From: Oreocharis arfaki | Taxonomy: Eukaryota > Chordata > Aves > Passeriformes > Paramythiidae | Direction of reading: 5' to 3' | NCBI GenBank assembly: GCA_013398015.1 | Contig: VZRR01003270.1 | Span: 372,001 to 436,000 of the forward strand | DNA: 64,000 nt | In this document: positions 1 to 12,387 of the stretch, piece after piece | Layout: each line of letters starts with the position of its first letter | Numbering within the stretch: the stretch's first letter is position 1 | Notes under the pieces: generated by a model | The model's input: the letters and a program-made list of their open reading frames with translations, nothing else | What the model was told of the DNA's origin: nothing | The model's database searches: none | Program-made: the position numbers and the translations under genes

Positions 1-3000
1 CAAATAACAGAATTAAGCATGGCTGCCTCTCGAATCCAATGCATCCATTTGTACTTCCTTAGCCAGCTCCTTTAGTGCGAGACTGAGCAGTCTGTGGCTC
101 AAATAAGATTCATCTACCTCAGGGTAGATGTCTCAAATAACTGGTGAAACCTTAGCTTAGAACTGTTTCTTATTTGCTGCAAACTTGGAAAATATATTTA
201 AAAACCCTCAGTGACTCTGTTAGATGCAGACCTTTGATAAAGGTGAATCCTTTCTCTTCTCCACCACCGTGCTGGGGATTTCATGATGCAGCTCACACAA
301 TCCCTTGAGACAAAATGTCAAAAGGGTTTCTCCTGGAATAAAACACCTGTGATCACATGTGCTAGCAGGCCTCATGGATGGTTGAAAACACTCCCATCCA
401 ACTCGTTAAATTTTACTCAGAGGAGACAGGGAAGAGCTCTTTGAGCAGAGTATGTTATCTGAGCACTTCAACACCTTTCTGCCCGCCTGAGCGTGCTGCC
501 TGCTCCTCCTGCTGCAGCCTGGAGGATGGCACCAGGGGAAATGGCATCTCCTAGTGCCACCAAGCACTCCTGGTGTCCCCAGCACTGGCAGGAGTGCCAG
601 AGCTCTGCAGGGTTGGGGGAAGGGGTGTGTTTGGTGATTCGTGTGCTTGACACAGGTAGGAATAGTCTTGGGAAGGATGGATTGGGTGCTGTGGGGAGAG
701 GCTGTGCAGGGAGCAGGGGTGAGGAAGGGGAAAGGAAGGCTGCTTCCCTGCAAGTGACCTTTCACTCGGTTCCCACGGTATGGATTGCCCCAACAATCAG
801 ACCACTAGATGAAATCATGCCCTTCAGCTGCTGCTGCAAGGACAAAGGTGTTCTTCCCCATGCAAGCATTGTTTTCCTTAAGCTGATCAGAGACTCATAG
901 TTCCTGCTGCAGTTTCTTAAAACTGGTTTGTTTTTTTGTTAGTTATTAGGGCTTTTTAGAAATAGTCGAGGGGTGTTATTCAGCTGTATGTGAGCCTATA
1001 AAACTGTGTGTTGGTGATGCAACAACAAAAATGAAATTGTGAGTAATGGAGCCACCACCAATTTTTTTGCCTATGTGCCAAGACCAAAATCCAGCCAACA
1101 CAGCAAAGAATAACAGAACCCTCAAGAAAATAAAGTCTTTTTCTCACATGTATTTTGTGCAGCTGCTTTTATAGATTTTTCTCTTGGTTCAAGATAGAAA
1201 TTACAGCTCTGACTTCAGCATCATCTTACCTGTGGCACCATTTTTTATCTCTTTGTAAGCACCCTATAACAAAGCAGACAACTTCCCCAAGTGCAGAACT
1301 GTAACAAAATGGGACCATATGGACCCAGTCTTGAGTGATAATTGTCTCTTGGGAGAAAATGATGGCTCTCAGTTCTTAAATGCTAGCAGCCTAATTCCAC
1401 TCTGACTGAAGTCAGCTGCTGAGTTTTTCCATTGAATTCTGTGCAGGAGCATCCAGGCTCCAGGTGAAGGACAGCCTGAAGATGAAGCTAAGAGGGGAGG
1501 GGTTTTCTCTAGTGAGACTTCCTGAGGGTTTTCTTTGAGTATTTTACAGCACTGTGGGGGTTTTGGCAGAGCTCCATGCTGTCTGCTGCCTGACATAGTT
1601 TTGTGCATTTTTTTTTTTGAAGAAGGCATTGTGGAAATCAATTTTCCTATGTCACCTAATGCTAACGTGACAGCAAAAGCCTTGAATGTGTTTTGGGTTT
1701 GGTGGTTTCTTTCCAGCTGCAGGTTGGTTTTCCTGAAGTGCTTAAATAGCAGACAAGCTAATAGACATTCTAATAGCATAGCTTGGCATTCTTTTTTACT
1801 AAAAAATAGGGTTATTTCTGGAGATTGGGAAAAACTTCAGGTTTTTAATGTAAGAAATTAAGTACTTAGTGTTCTAATGTTAAAAAAATTTCAAAGTTAA
1901 ATTTGTTTCAATGAGTTACAATTTAATTTTGTTTCTAAGTAGCTTTGTTATCCATATAATTAGCATATACAGTATCACTTATAGGTAATATCTATAATGT
2001 CACTGTCATGCTAATTACACACAGTAAAACTATTAATTCTTTCAGCACTTTGCCTCATGCAAAGTGAGAAATGCAGGTTGGGCATAGGTACAATCTTAGA
2101 GTTCGGTCATCAAAAGTTGTTTTGGGTTTGCAAGCTGAAAACGTGTTATTTCAGTTCAAAACTAGCACTGTCTAGGAGCATACTTGCCCCTGTTCTTTGA
2201 AGTCAGCGAACACTGAAACTTGTAACCCTATGCCTCGTTAGAAACAGGCTGTGAGGAAGATGCTTGTGTGCTATTTAAATGTGTGCAGCTGTCTGGGGTG
2301 CAGACGAGTCTGGGAGCTCCACAACAGCCCAAAACCACGTTACTGAAGAGTTTGGGCTGGGAAGCGAGGCTGGAACTGCAGTGAGGATTTCAAATTATCA
2401 CCTGAGCGTGTGTTGGTGTCTCTGCTGCCATATACAGAAAATACTGCCACATCCTGCACTGCCCATGCCAGCTGTGCTCTGCGAAGGACTCCCGTTAAGG
2501 AGCTGACCTGACCCACGGCCTGAGGATGTGGCAGTGCCAGGGGGGCAGGCTGGAGGCTCTCAGGGTGTGCTGAGATACTGGATTCTGCAGCAGGGGAGGT
2601 GCACCTCAGCTCTGCCATGGAAATCCTGTGCAGTTGGATGGCCCAGGAGATGCAAGGTTTGCCAGGGCCCCTGCTCACATCACGTCAGGAGCCCTTGGCC
2701 AGTAAACACTGAGCACGTTCCCACTGAGACGGTTCTGCTGGTAGCCTTCGTAATTCCGTATTGTTATTTTTGCAATTCATACCCACACAATCAAAAGTAG
2801 TTTCTTTTAATGCTGTAGAACGTAATTATAGGCCTGACAGGCTCTGACAAGTTGGTTGAGACATTTATTCTTGCAGCCGGCAGATGCTTAAATGATTTTG
2901 TATTGGAAAATGCTGTCTGTGAAATGTTCTGTCTTAGTCGCTGTTACTAAACCCAGATTCATAATGAAGTCTAGCATCAAATATTTATGTAAAATTACTT

Positions 3001-6000
3001 TAATCCATAAATAGTTTTAGCTATGAAAGATAAAAACAGCCGAGAAAATTAGCCAGGGGTGTTTCAGAAGTTTGTGTTGCAAAACAGTGATGTGTTTCTT
3101 TTCTGGTCTCTAAGTTGTTACCCAGCCGGCACTTTGCAGAGAAAGAAGTCCACAATATCCAGTGCTGCATGAAAGATGTTCATGTTCTGAGGTATTAACA
3201 GCACTGTAACCTATCCCTCTTAGGTCACTATTATTAAAATCCTCTCATAAGACCCACTTGGAAAAGCAGAAGGCTTTATATGATAACCATGGACCAGTCA
3301 TAAATAAAACACTTTCCCTCAGAGTTGTCCCAAATCAGATAGGTTCTCATCAGGAAAAGCCAAAATGGCATACACTGGCTTCCACCTCTCCCTCCTACCT
3401 CTGAGCTTAAGCTGTGTTTAAGCAAGCAAACCCTCCTTTGCCAGGAACCAACTTCCAGTACTTGTGGAGCCACAAGGAAGAGAGGGATGTCTTCAACTCT
3501 TTGAGCTCTTACTCAGAGGTTTTGACAGTGACTGATTTTCTTTTAATGAGTTGAGTCATTATTTGGAAGCTTCAGTAGCTGGCAGTTCATCTGCAGCATG
3601 GTTGAGGCTGAAAGTGACTGCAGCCTGATCCTATGGAATTGGAACATTCCCTAAATATTTTCATAACAGCAAATCTCCCTGGGTCCACTTTTTCCAGCTT
3701 ACACTCTCTGATGAAGGGCACTACAGAGGCTCTCCTGATCCCTACCACGAGGGAGGCATAAATCTCAACCACTGACTCTGCTTACAACTTTGTTTTTCGT
3801 AAGGTTCCTAAAAGTAATCCCTTTCTAGCCACCAATCTGACCTAGTTGCTATAAACTGATTTCTCTAGGATGAAAGGGGTCTGCCTTTCCTCTGGGACTA
3901 CTGCAGTGGGGCTCTCACATGTTACTTAATGGTTTTTGTACTCTGATCTGTGGCTGTGGAATTTGGATACTGTCCACTGAAGTGTTTGTGTAGTCTATGT
4001 AGCTGTTAGATCTGTATATCTCAGAAATATTTAAAAGGTAATGGTCTTGGTCAAGTCCTTTCCAGTTTGGAGGAAGGAATTGCTTGTTTCAATCACAGGG
4101 TTTTGTTGCTATTTGTTCATTATTTTTCATGCTTGTGTGTGGGTAAAAATTTGTCAAGGGAAAGCTCAACAGGAAAAGAGCACTGAATTTTGTTCTGAAG
4201 CTAATGAAACTATGAACAGCTCTTGCTCTTGTAAGCCTGATCTTGACTTAGCTGCTCTGAAAGTTGTGACATCATCAGCTGTGTGAGTGAAAACTGGGTG
4301 TTGTAGGAATGCTTGAACAAGGGAAAACGGTAGTTCTGCTTTGACCAAAAATTAGCCCAGGAAAACTCATTTTTTCGAACAGGAACCTTCAGCTCTGTAT
4401 CAGGCAGAAGACTGTGATAGGAAGCTAAGTATTGCAGGGAAGGGCCTCTGATTTGTGCTTGTAGCTGCCTAAATCTCTGAGATAACCGTGGCAGCATCTG
4501 CAGGTGCTTGGGTGATGTTCTCCTCTCTGGTCCTGTTTCCCTCTAGACACACACATGTTTGGGCTGTCTTGCTACAGTGGCTATTTGGATGATGCCTTAA
4601 GGAATGCAGATGGGGCTAAATGAACCCCAGTTGGAAAATCTGAGGGCAAATGTCACTGAGAGGAGAGAAAAGAGCTGCTCCTTACCACTGTTACTCAGTG
4701 GTGTGTAGGTTGCTGAGCTGCAGGTGGGCACTGTGCCTCCACATGCTGTTTTCATGGAGGCACCGAGAAAGGTGAGGGATGGTGCTGTTTAGATGTGATT
4801 AAAAAGGAGCCTTGGAGCTGTGGGCTGGCTCCCAGACCGCCAGCACCGCCAGGTTGGGTCTCTCCCTGGCTCTCCCAGCAGCTCGGTGCAGACAGTGGCT
4901 AACGGAGAGGAGAGATTTTGTTCCTGAGCACTCCTCCAATGAGGACTCTGGAAGTGAAAGAGCAATTTCCCAGCCTACTTCTGCTCAAGTGAAGCAAAAC
5001 TGCTGCTATTGATCACTGCTCGTTCTCCCCAGCAAGGGTCATGGAGTAAGTGTGAGATTTAGTGCTTTGACTTCTTTATTGAAGTCTTGGAAGGATTAAA
5101 GCCATCAGGTTCTCCTCTACTGATGAATGTGTTAGAGTTCCTATTTTATTTGCTCCAGAGTAGTAACTGTTTCAGTTTTTGGGTCCTTCATGTAGCACTT
5201 ATTATTCATACAGGTCTCATAAAGCTTTTAGTGAAAAATAAATTTTGCCCCAATCTCAGTTACTGGAATCAGTTCCAGCACAGTCCCTTGGATTATGCAG
5301 GAGATGAAGAAGAAGGAGGCTTTCATCTTCTCAGGAAAAAAAAAAAAAGAGATTTAAAAGCAGAATTGCAGAATATCACTCTTGTAGACAGGAGTCAAGT
5401 GTGCAACTGCCAGATTTACTCTAGATCATGTGTACACTATAGAAAGGTGTTTCTTTTCATGCTTCATTGCTGTACCTACTGAATATCTTGGAGCTTTTCT
5501 ATCTCCATAGGCACCTGTGAATTAGCTCATAAAGAACATCAGGCATCTGCTTTTAGTGCCTGTGAAATCCACAGGCAGGAACAGGGCTGGACAGCTCAAG
5601 AAGGGACTGGACAATTATTGTCATGTTTGCCCATGGAATGCACAGCTCCTGCTGTTACTGGCACTGTGTGGCTGCCCCTGATGCCCCACACTGTTCACCA
5701 AACTCCTATGGGAAAGTTTACTTGCCATGCAACTCCTCATTTCATCTCAGAAACTGAAAAATAACGGTGTGGTCATTTCGCTGATGGTGTGATCTGTATG
5801 AAAATTATTCCAGGGTCTGGCAGCAGTCGTCCCAAAGGCTTGCTCAGGGCTATTGAAATGTTTCCACTCCTGATGGGAGCTACAGCTGAACCTCTTGATG
5901 TGATAAGAGACAGTAAGAATATAAGAGGGCTCCAGCAGGTATTTAAAGCTTTGGAAGGTCTGATTTTATAGGTCCATAATCACATATTCAAAGTGCTTCA

Positions 6001-6675
6001 TTACTCTGAATTAAAGGTGTGATAAGCAACAGCAGCTTTTCTCAGAAGTCAAGAGAAGGCTGCCTGCCTCAGCTGAGCAAGAGGCTGTGTGGTTCAGAAC
6101 AAGCCAGGAAAACACTATTTGCTCCATGTTCTGGGAAAAAAATAAAGGGAAAGAATTGAAGAGAGACAGATGTCAGGGAGCAAGGACAAGGAAAAAAGGA
6201 GAAGAATATCTATGTCTTGCCAAAGCTCCTGTTAAGTTTCCATAATGGAATACAGCAGGTGAGCAAGTGTAGAAGTTCTCAATGATAACATCAGGCTCCC
6301 TGCACTGCACAGCCTGGGTACTACCTCGCATCTTTCACCAGCTTACCACTCACCCAAAAAAAGGACACATGGTTTAGCTCAAATTCCCTTGAAATGATTA
6401 ATGTCTGTATTTCCTAGCAAAAGATTGCTTAATATTGAGAAGTAAGATTGTAGCATCCTAGATTCTTGTGTTTAATTTCCCAAAAGAAGATGTGGAAGCG
6501 CTGAGTGCAGCAAACACTTTAACAAGGTTTAGTCCTGGGAAGTTACACAATCGTTACTCTGGCAGCCCTGCAGCCTGTGTGCCCGTGCCTTCTGCAGAAA
6601 TAAGAATACAACGAACCCACAGCTGGGTGATTTACCTTTCCATTTGCCTTGCAGCTATGGGAGTACATTAGAAAT
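1..6675. other. Gene-free unique sequence, AT-leaning
   Basis: I see no supported gene here. Open frames are short (135 codons or fewer), lie on both strands, overlap one another and match no protein family I recognise. The sequence has simple A and T runs, for example twelve A residues near 5337-5348. A 60-codon frame at 5789-5971 (+) has a protein-like composition, but it has no recognisable motif and no clear exon context. Intron or intergenic DNA is the best reading. Confidence 0.6.
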
Positions 6676-7220
6676 CGTCATGGTTTAATCCCAGCCACCA
6701 GCTCAGTACCACGCAGCTGTTTGCTCACTTCCCCCCTCCCCGGCCGGGGGGGATGGGGAAGAGAATCCAAAAAAAGGTAAAACCCGTGGGTTGAAATAAG
6801 AACAGTTTAATAATGGAAATAAATATTATTATAATAATAATAGGAAAGAGAGAGAGGAATAAACCCCAAGACAGGCAAGTGATGCACAGTGCAATTGCTC
6901 GCCACCCACTGACAGATGCCCAGCCTGTCCCCACAGTGATCAGCAGCTCCCAGCCAGCTCTCCTCAGTTTGTGTGGAACAAGAAGTGCTGTGCTATGGAA
7001 TATCCCCTTTGCCAGGTCAGCTGCCCTGGCCACGTTTCCTCCCACCTTCTGGTGCCTGTCCTCACTGGCAGAGCTGAGATGCTGAAAACCCCTTGACCTG
7101 GGGTGAGCAACAACTAAACCATCACGGTGTTATCAATGCTGTTCTCATCCTAAATCCAAACCACAGACCTGTTACCATCCTCTAGAGAGAAAATTACCTA
7201 TCCCAGCTTAAACCAGGACA
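6676..7220 (-). mobile_element. Solo LTR of a passerine endogenous retrovirus
   Basis: Read on the minus strand this starts TGTCCTGGTTTAAGCTGGGA and ends near AAACCATGAC. These are the ends of an LTR type I remember as very common in songbird genomes (an endogenous-retrovirus LTR, probably ERVK- or ERVL-like). The central landmarks are also present: the 'ATATTCCAT' block, 'GTGAGCAATTG', an A/T trinucleotide stretch (6818-6842 on +), and an ATTAAA polyadenylation-type signal (TTTAAT on + at 6806-6811) followed by the 'CAACCCACGGGTTTTAC' block. No internal retroviral genes lie on either side, so it is a solo LTR. The U3 TATA region is degenerate and the terminal dinucleotide at 6676 is altered. 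The flanking 6-mers do not form a convincing target-site duplication. Together these suggest moderate age. The family name is from memory. Confidence 0.82.
6818..6842. repeat. A/T-rich trinucleotide microsatellite inside the LTR
   Basis: The stretch alternates AAT/ATA/TTA steps. It sits where this LTR family normally carries a TTA-type microsatellite just upstream of the polyadenylation signal (minus-strand orientation), so it belongs to the LTR rather than being independent. Confidence 0.7.
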
Positions 7221-7599
7221 GGAGTTGATGTATCTAGAAACCTGCTGGCTTTTTGGTACCCACTCAATATCAGGTCCTCCACTGCCTTCTAGGCTGTGCT
7301 TGCTCAGTGCTCTTGGAGGGCACAGCTCTGTTGTGGGGTGGGCTGGGAACTGCTCTAGTCCCCGTGTAAGAAGCTCACAGCAGGATTAAATTATATTCCT
7401 GAGGGCTGGGGCCCCAAATGGCTCTTCTGGCATCCAGGAATTGTTGAGGCAAAGGCAAGATGCATCTCTGACAGGAAAGGCAAGGAAGCTGATATTAGGA
7501 AATCAGCACAGGGCCGTACAGCCCCTTAGGCTATTTTTAAGGAGAGTAGATGCAGTCTTTGGATGTGCTAGCAGGAAAACAGGATGCAGAAGAAAGGAC
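7221..7599. other. Unique spacer between LTR and old CR1
   Basis: No gene, RNA or regulatory signal is supported. The distal part may be further degraded CR1 sequence, but I cannot align it by eye. Confidence 0.4.
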
Positions 7600-8200
7600 A
7601 GAACCCTTCAATCCTACTGAGCACTGGTAAGGCTTTAGATGAACCACTGAGGCTGTCCTGGGTAGTAAATGTTAAGGGAGGTGCTCACCAGCTGCAGAGA
7701 ATGCAGAGGAAGAAGGATCAAAGCATGACTTGCAGCTTAGGAATGTTTAGTCTAGAGACAGGAAGCACAGACTAGATATTAGGACAGAGATTTGAACAAT
7801 AAGGATGGTGAAGCTTTGAAATACATTGCCAAAGAAGGCTGTGGAGTCTTATTCATTGGAAATTTTCAAAAAGACTAAGCAAACATCTGTTAAAAATGAT
7901 GTAAGTATATTTGATTCTCCCTTGGAACACGGAGAAGGAGTAAATTATGGTTAAAGGGATGAAATGAACTAGTGATTTTCAATCTCTGGGTCATGCTACT
8001 CTTGAATTCAAAGAACCTTAAAGTGTTAGCAGTGGTTATATCTAACAGCATTTGACCTTGATGTTTCTGGCCCCTATTCACATAATTGTTGCATGAAGAT
8101 ATATAACCCAAAAGGGAGTTGTGCTTTTCAGAAGATGAAAATCATTGTAATAAATGGCTTCTGAAGGTTCTTCCTGCCCTTCTGACTCTGTGATCCCACA
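7600..8200 (+). mobile_element. Ancient CR1 LINE 3' region, decayed
   Basis: The order of blocks follows the 3' part of a CR1 retrotransposon. There is a 'CAGAGGAAGAAGGATCAAAG' segment (about 7700), 'TTTAGTCTAGAGACAGGAAG' (about 7745), 'AGACTAGATATTAGGACAGA' (about 7770), then 'TGGTGAAGCTTTGAAATACA' and 'AAGACTAAGCAAACATCTGT' (7800-7890). It finishes with the 'CTTCCTGCCCTTCTGACTCTGTGATCC' type of end (8168-8196), partly lost. The divergence is high and an unmatched stretch lies at about 7930-8160, so this is an old copy, possibly interrupted. The last part of the reverse-transcriptase ORF is not readable. The insertion is on the plus strand. Confidence 0.7.
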
Positions 8201-11200
8201 GCTCTGCTGCTGGAGCAGTGTAAAGCAAAGTGGGCAGAGCAGATCGGAAGTTCCGATTTCAATTTAGGTTAATCTCTATCACTCACTCTTAATGGAACAA
8301 AAAATATGATGGGCTTTGCTGTCAGAAATCAGGCTAAATGGCCATTGGTGTTTTAAGCTGTAGTCACTTTTTTATAGCTGCTGAAAATGTTTCTGCAGGA
8401 AGGCTTAGGGAAGCATTCTATCTTTCTCCTCATGTAGTTTATAAAGAGGGCAGAAACACCAGCTCAGTCCTGTGGACAAAGAATAATTATAAAATGCTCT
8501 CCCCTGCAGACATTTTGCTAAAAAGGCATTTGTGTAAGAGCGTGGCAAAACACCGGAAGTTTTGAAAGTTGCCAATGAACAAACCTCCCTTTTAGTCTCA
8601 GTAACAGAGGAAGGCTGCTAATTCTGAAACTTGGACACAAATGAAGACATCTGTAGATGTGCAAGAGTGAACCATGAGTCAGCTCATTCAGTGGAACTGT
8701 GCCTGAGTGAGACCTACTGCCCATACCTTAGGAAGAGGCTGTGCCTTTGCATCATTTGCACTTGGGATTTACAGTAATGGCTCATGGCTTTTAATGTATG
8801 CACAACAGAAGAAATACAATTTTCTGAGTAGAAAAACAAAACTCACAACACCCCCCCTCTTCCCCTCCTAGTTAATACTGCTGGTTCATTATGTGTTGTG
8901 CTTCCTTGTGTGTCCTGGTGGTGTGTTAACAATTCTGGTAAGTCCTCAAAGGAACTGAGGAGTGGTCAGGATTCTTGGTAGAGCTGCCTGTTCTTAGCAC
9001 CAAACATCGATGTTTAGTTGTCAAATTTCACCACGGCAAAAATAATTGATGTTGGAAATCCGCTTACTCTCATCTCGTGGTTAATCACGTCCAACTCCTG
9101 TTTTACACGAGGTGTGTGGTTGCAGCTTCTGGTGTTGTCTGAGATGGGGAGTTTAAGAGGATGTAGTGACAAGTGTTTTCACAGAAGAAAAATGACATCA
9201 CCAGCCCCAGCACTGCAGAGAAGTTGTTCTTCCCATTCGGTTCATAGAGATATTCCTGAATATAGGGCTCACTGTCTCCCAGTATCTCTCCCAGTACCTG
9301 GCAACTAAGATCCAAAACCTCTATTTTTATGCCCAAGATCAGATTTTTGAGGGTTTTTTCAGCACTTGAGGTGTTTGGATCCACCATTATTATTTACGGC
9401 TGTATACTGTATTTTCAAATGAGATTTAAAATCATATTTCTCCTTTTCTCCTCCATTCCTTCTTTTCTCTGTTTAAGAAGTCCCTTGATTTTTAAAACTT
9501 TTTTTCTTTCCCCAAGCCTATCCTGTGTCCCCATAAAAGTGTGTGCAAGCTGTGGTCTCTTATCTTAGATGCATTGGTTGAACACTGCTGTAGTCAGTAT
9601 AATGAGTTCATGGGGTTTTTTATATGTATTGATATACAAAATATCCCAGAGAAGCCAGGAGAGATTTTGTATAGAGCTACGGATGAAATTTTCCTCTCTA
9701 GAGGACAAATTACTCCCTAAAAAAAGCTGACGTGGATAAAACTCTTTGAGTTGGTTTTTTTCCCCCCTTTTATGCCTACCTATCATAAGGTATTTTTGCT
9801 AAGCATCTGTGCAAGATATTTAAATAAACTCAGACCCTAGTAATTCCTGTTTTGGAACTTATCCTAGGCAGAGGAAGGAAAGCGCTTAGTCCTAGTTGAA
9901 TCAACATTTAAGAACAAGCTCTCTGTTTTATTGCAGGATGCTTTTTGCTGGGGTTTTTTTGAAATATATGTAGATTTTTGGTAAGTTTTTGTCGATGTTC
10001 TATTGCACTGGTAGCTGGGAAACAGAACAAGCACAGCATCTCTGCGCTGCCTGGCTGGGCTTGCTCTCCGTGTGTGTTCCTGTGTGCACGGGAAAATCCA
10101 GTAATTAATTGCAGCTGGGGCTCTGCCCGAGATAATTACAGGTCAAAGTTTCTAATAGATGTGCTGAGAAGGAGTCGGAGCAGGTGTGGAAGCCACCCAG
10201 GGCTTGTCCCCAGTGGAAGGACTCGCTGAAGTGTGACATGTACTGGTGATGGGATCGGTGCTGTCTTCAATGCAAAATTCACGGGGTGTTCTTCTCCGAG
10301 GCAGGAAAGAGCTAATGATGTGAGATGGCAAAGAAATGATTATCGCTTCAGTGCTGTGAAACTGTGGTCCCAGTGAAGATAGGAGATGTTTTAATTGGCT
10401 CAGGACGTAGGAAAGTCTTAATCACTGAATGTGCAGCTAGGAACTGATTGTATTTTAGACAGGACCAAGTTGTAGCTCTCCAAGTGGGAGCACCTCGAGC
10501 TGCATTTGAATCCTGTCAAGAAGAGGTGCATCATTGCATAGATACGTATTTGAATCTTTATTGCAAAGAGTGTGCTTGGCATAATTATGTCTGGCTTGAT
10601 GCTGTGGCAAAGAGGTTTTCTGGAAAATCTGCTCAACGCTCTTATTATGTCATTACTTGGAATTGCACTCTAATACAGTGGTAAATACAGCAAAGACTTC
10701 ATTCTAAAGTGACTTTTAAAAAAAAAAACAACGTTGCCTGAAAGATTAAAACACACTTGAATAATCTATTCTGAAGTATGCTTGGTACTACTGCTCTGCT
10801 CGAGCTTTTCCCACTCCCTGTATGCTTTTGAGAGGATGAAGGATGCAATAGTAAAAGCTGCCTTGGCATAAAGCACGAAGAAATTATCATTACTGGCCTA
10901 ATAATTCTACACCTTGCCAAGATCACCAGGAAGGTCATTTGGCAACGATGGTGCCTGTTATGTGGATAATGGTGTGGTGGGAACTGGAAGGGGAATCAGA
11001 ATTCAGTTTATTTGTTTATAGTAATGTAACAAAATCAAAATATGTTTGTTTAGAAAAACCCTTTGTAACAGGTCAGATCTCCTTGATACGTAATCCAGAT
11101 GTAGACGATGACAGGGAGTAGCTCGAGTTTCCTCTTCCAAAACCAGTACAAGTCATGTTAGGGAATGATGGTGCCTCTTGCTGCTCCCAGCATCCACTTT

Positions 11201-12212
11201 TTCTGTGCATCACCAAATGAGGATCTTCTGTGGACCTCTGCACCCACTTCTTTCAACCAATGTCAAACCAATAAATTTGACAGCACCTAGTAATTCCTAC
11301 CAGTGTTTTCGTGGTTGTAATTTCAGAGTGTGCTCTGAACAAAAAACCTGAGGGAAAGGAAGGGAAGAGAAAAAAAAACCAAATGATTCAAGCTCATTTG
11401 ATTCCCATGGCATGGAGACTTCAGCACCTGTGAGAGCGTGCTCTCAAGTGTTAACGAAGACTGTGCCAGAATAAGCAAGCTTTAATTCCTGCATTTAATT
11501 CCTTGACTCTCTGAGATAATTTTGGGTTAATTCAGAAGGATTATAGTTTCAACCTAAATTCCATCTAAAGATGATGTGGAAAGCTGATGTTCTAATCAAC
11601 TCTCACTGCTCTTCATGAATGTGATGTTCTTGCCTAGGGCAGACCGGCAGTTTAAGAACGAGCACCTCATTTTTGTTACTTGTGACATAAATACAGTAAC
11701 TTCTGCTCTTGTCAAAGATTCCACGTCCACGTAGCTGTCTCCTTACACCTCCCAAGAGCCAGTTCAATGGTGCATTGAAGAGAAGCCATTTCAGTCTGTT
11801 AGTCAATCTTGGATAATTTTTGGCAGCCACGTCGGGTTTTTACCACTCTCTTACGGAGCACTGTTGCCTAGGCTTGACAGGAGTTAAGAAAGAAGTCAAA
11901 GACTGGACAACTTGGGTTGCAGAATGGTTTTCTGGCACTGAATCTCCTTAATCCTTGCTAATCTTAGTTCATTTTTTAGAGTTCTATGGATTTTTTTTCC
12001 CCACCTTCTCTTCAATATCTGTTTTGCAGCTTTACTGGCTGTGCATGACCACATCCTTTCTGTTCCAGCCTAGCCTAGCCTCTTTTAAAATGCTGCTCCA
12101 GAGACCAACAAAAATGGGTTGCCAGATACAGCATTATCTCTAATTACAGCCAAAAAGTACTCCTTAAAACAATGTGGAATAAGTATTTTTAAAAGAAGGT
12201 TGCCCACTAGAA

Positions 12213-12232
12213 GCACTTGTGAGCACAAGTGC
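12213..12232. repeat. Perfect 8-bp inverted repeat, 4-nt loop
   Basis: GCACTTGT at 12213-12220 and ACAAGTGC at 12225-12232 are exact reverse complements separated by GAGC. Both arms contain CACTTG/CAAGTG, an NKX2-like or E-box-like core. It may be chance; no flanking stem extends it far enough to suggest a microRNA precursor. Confidence 0.5.
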
Positions 12233-12292
12233 AAGTACTTAGGGTAAGAAAAAGTTTTTAAAGTGTTTAGAGACTTGTTTTCTTCTCTACAT

Positions 12293-12387
12293 GTTGGGTT
12301 GGGGTTTTTGGAGTTGTTTGTTTGTTTGTGTTTTTGTTATATTTGGGTTGTTTTGTTGCTTTAGTTCTTTATTTTGCTTGGGTTTCT
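12293..12387. repeat. T/G-rich low-complexity tract with TTTG units
   Basis: About 95 bases are almost entirely T and G on the plus strand, including three consecutive TTTG units (about 12315-12328) and several TTGGG and TTTTG blocks. It is a simple-sequence tract and not part of a recognised transposon. Confidence 0.65.

Noticed and set aside
12213..12232. MicroRNA precursor
   Set aside because: The perfect stem is only 8 bp with a 4-nt loop and does not extend to the roughly 25-bp imperfect stem a precursor needs.
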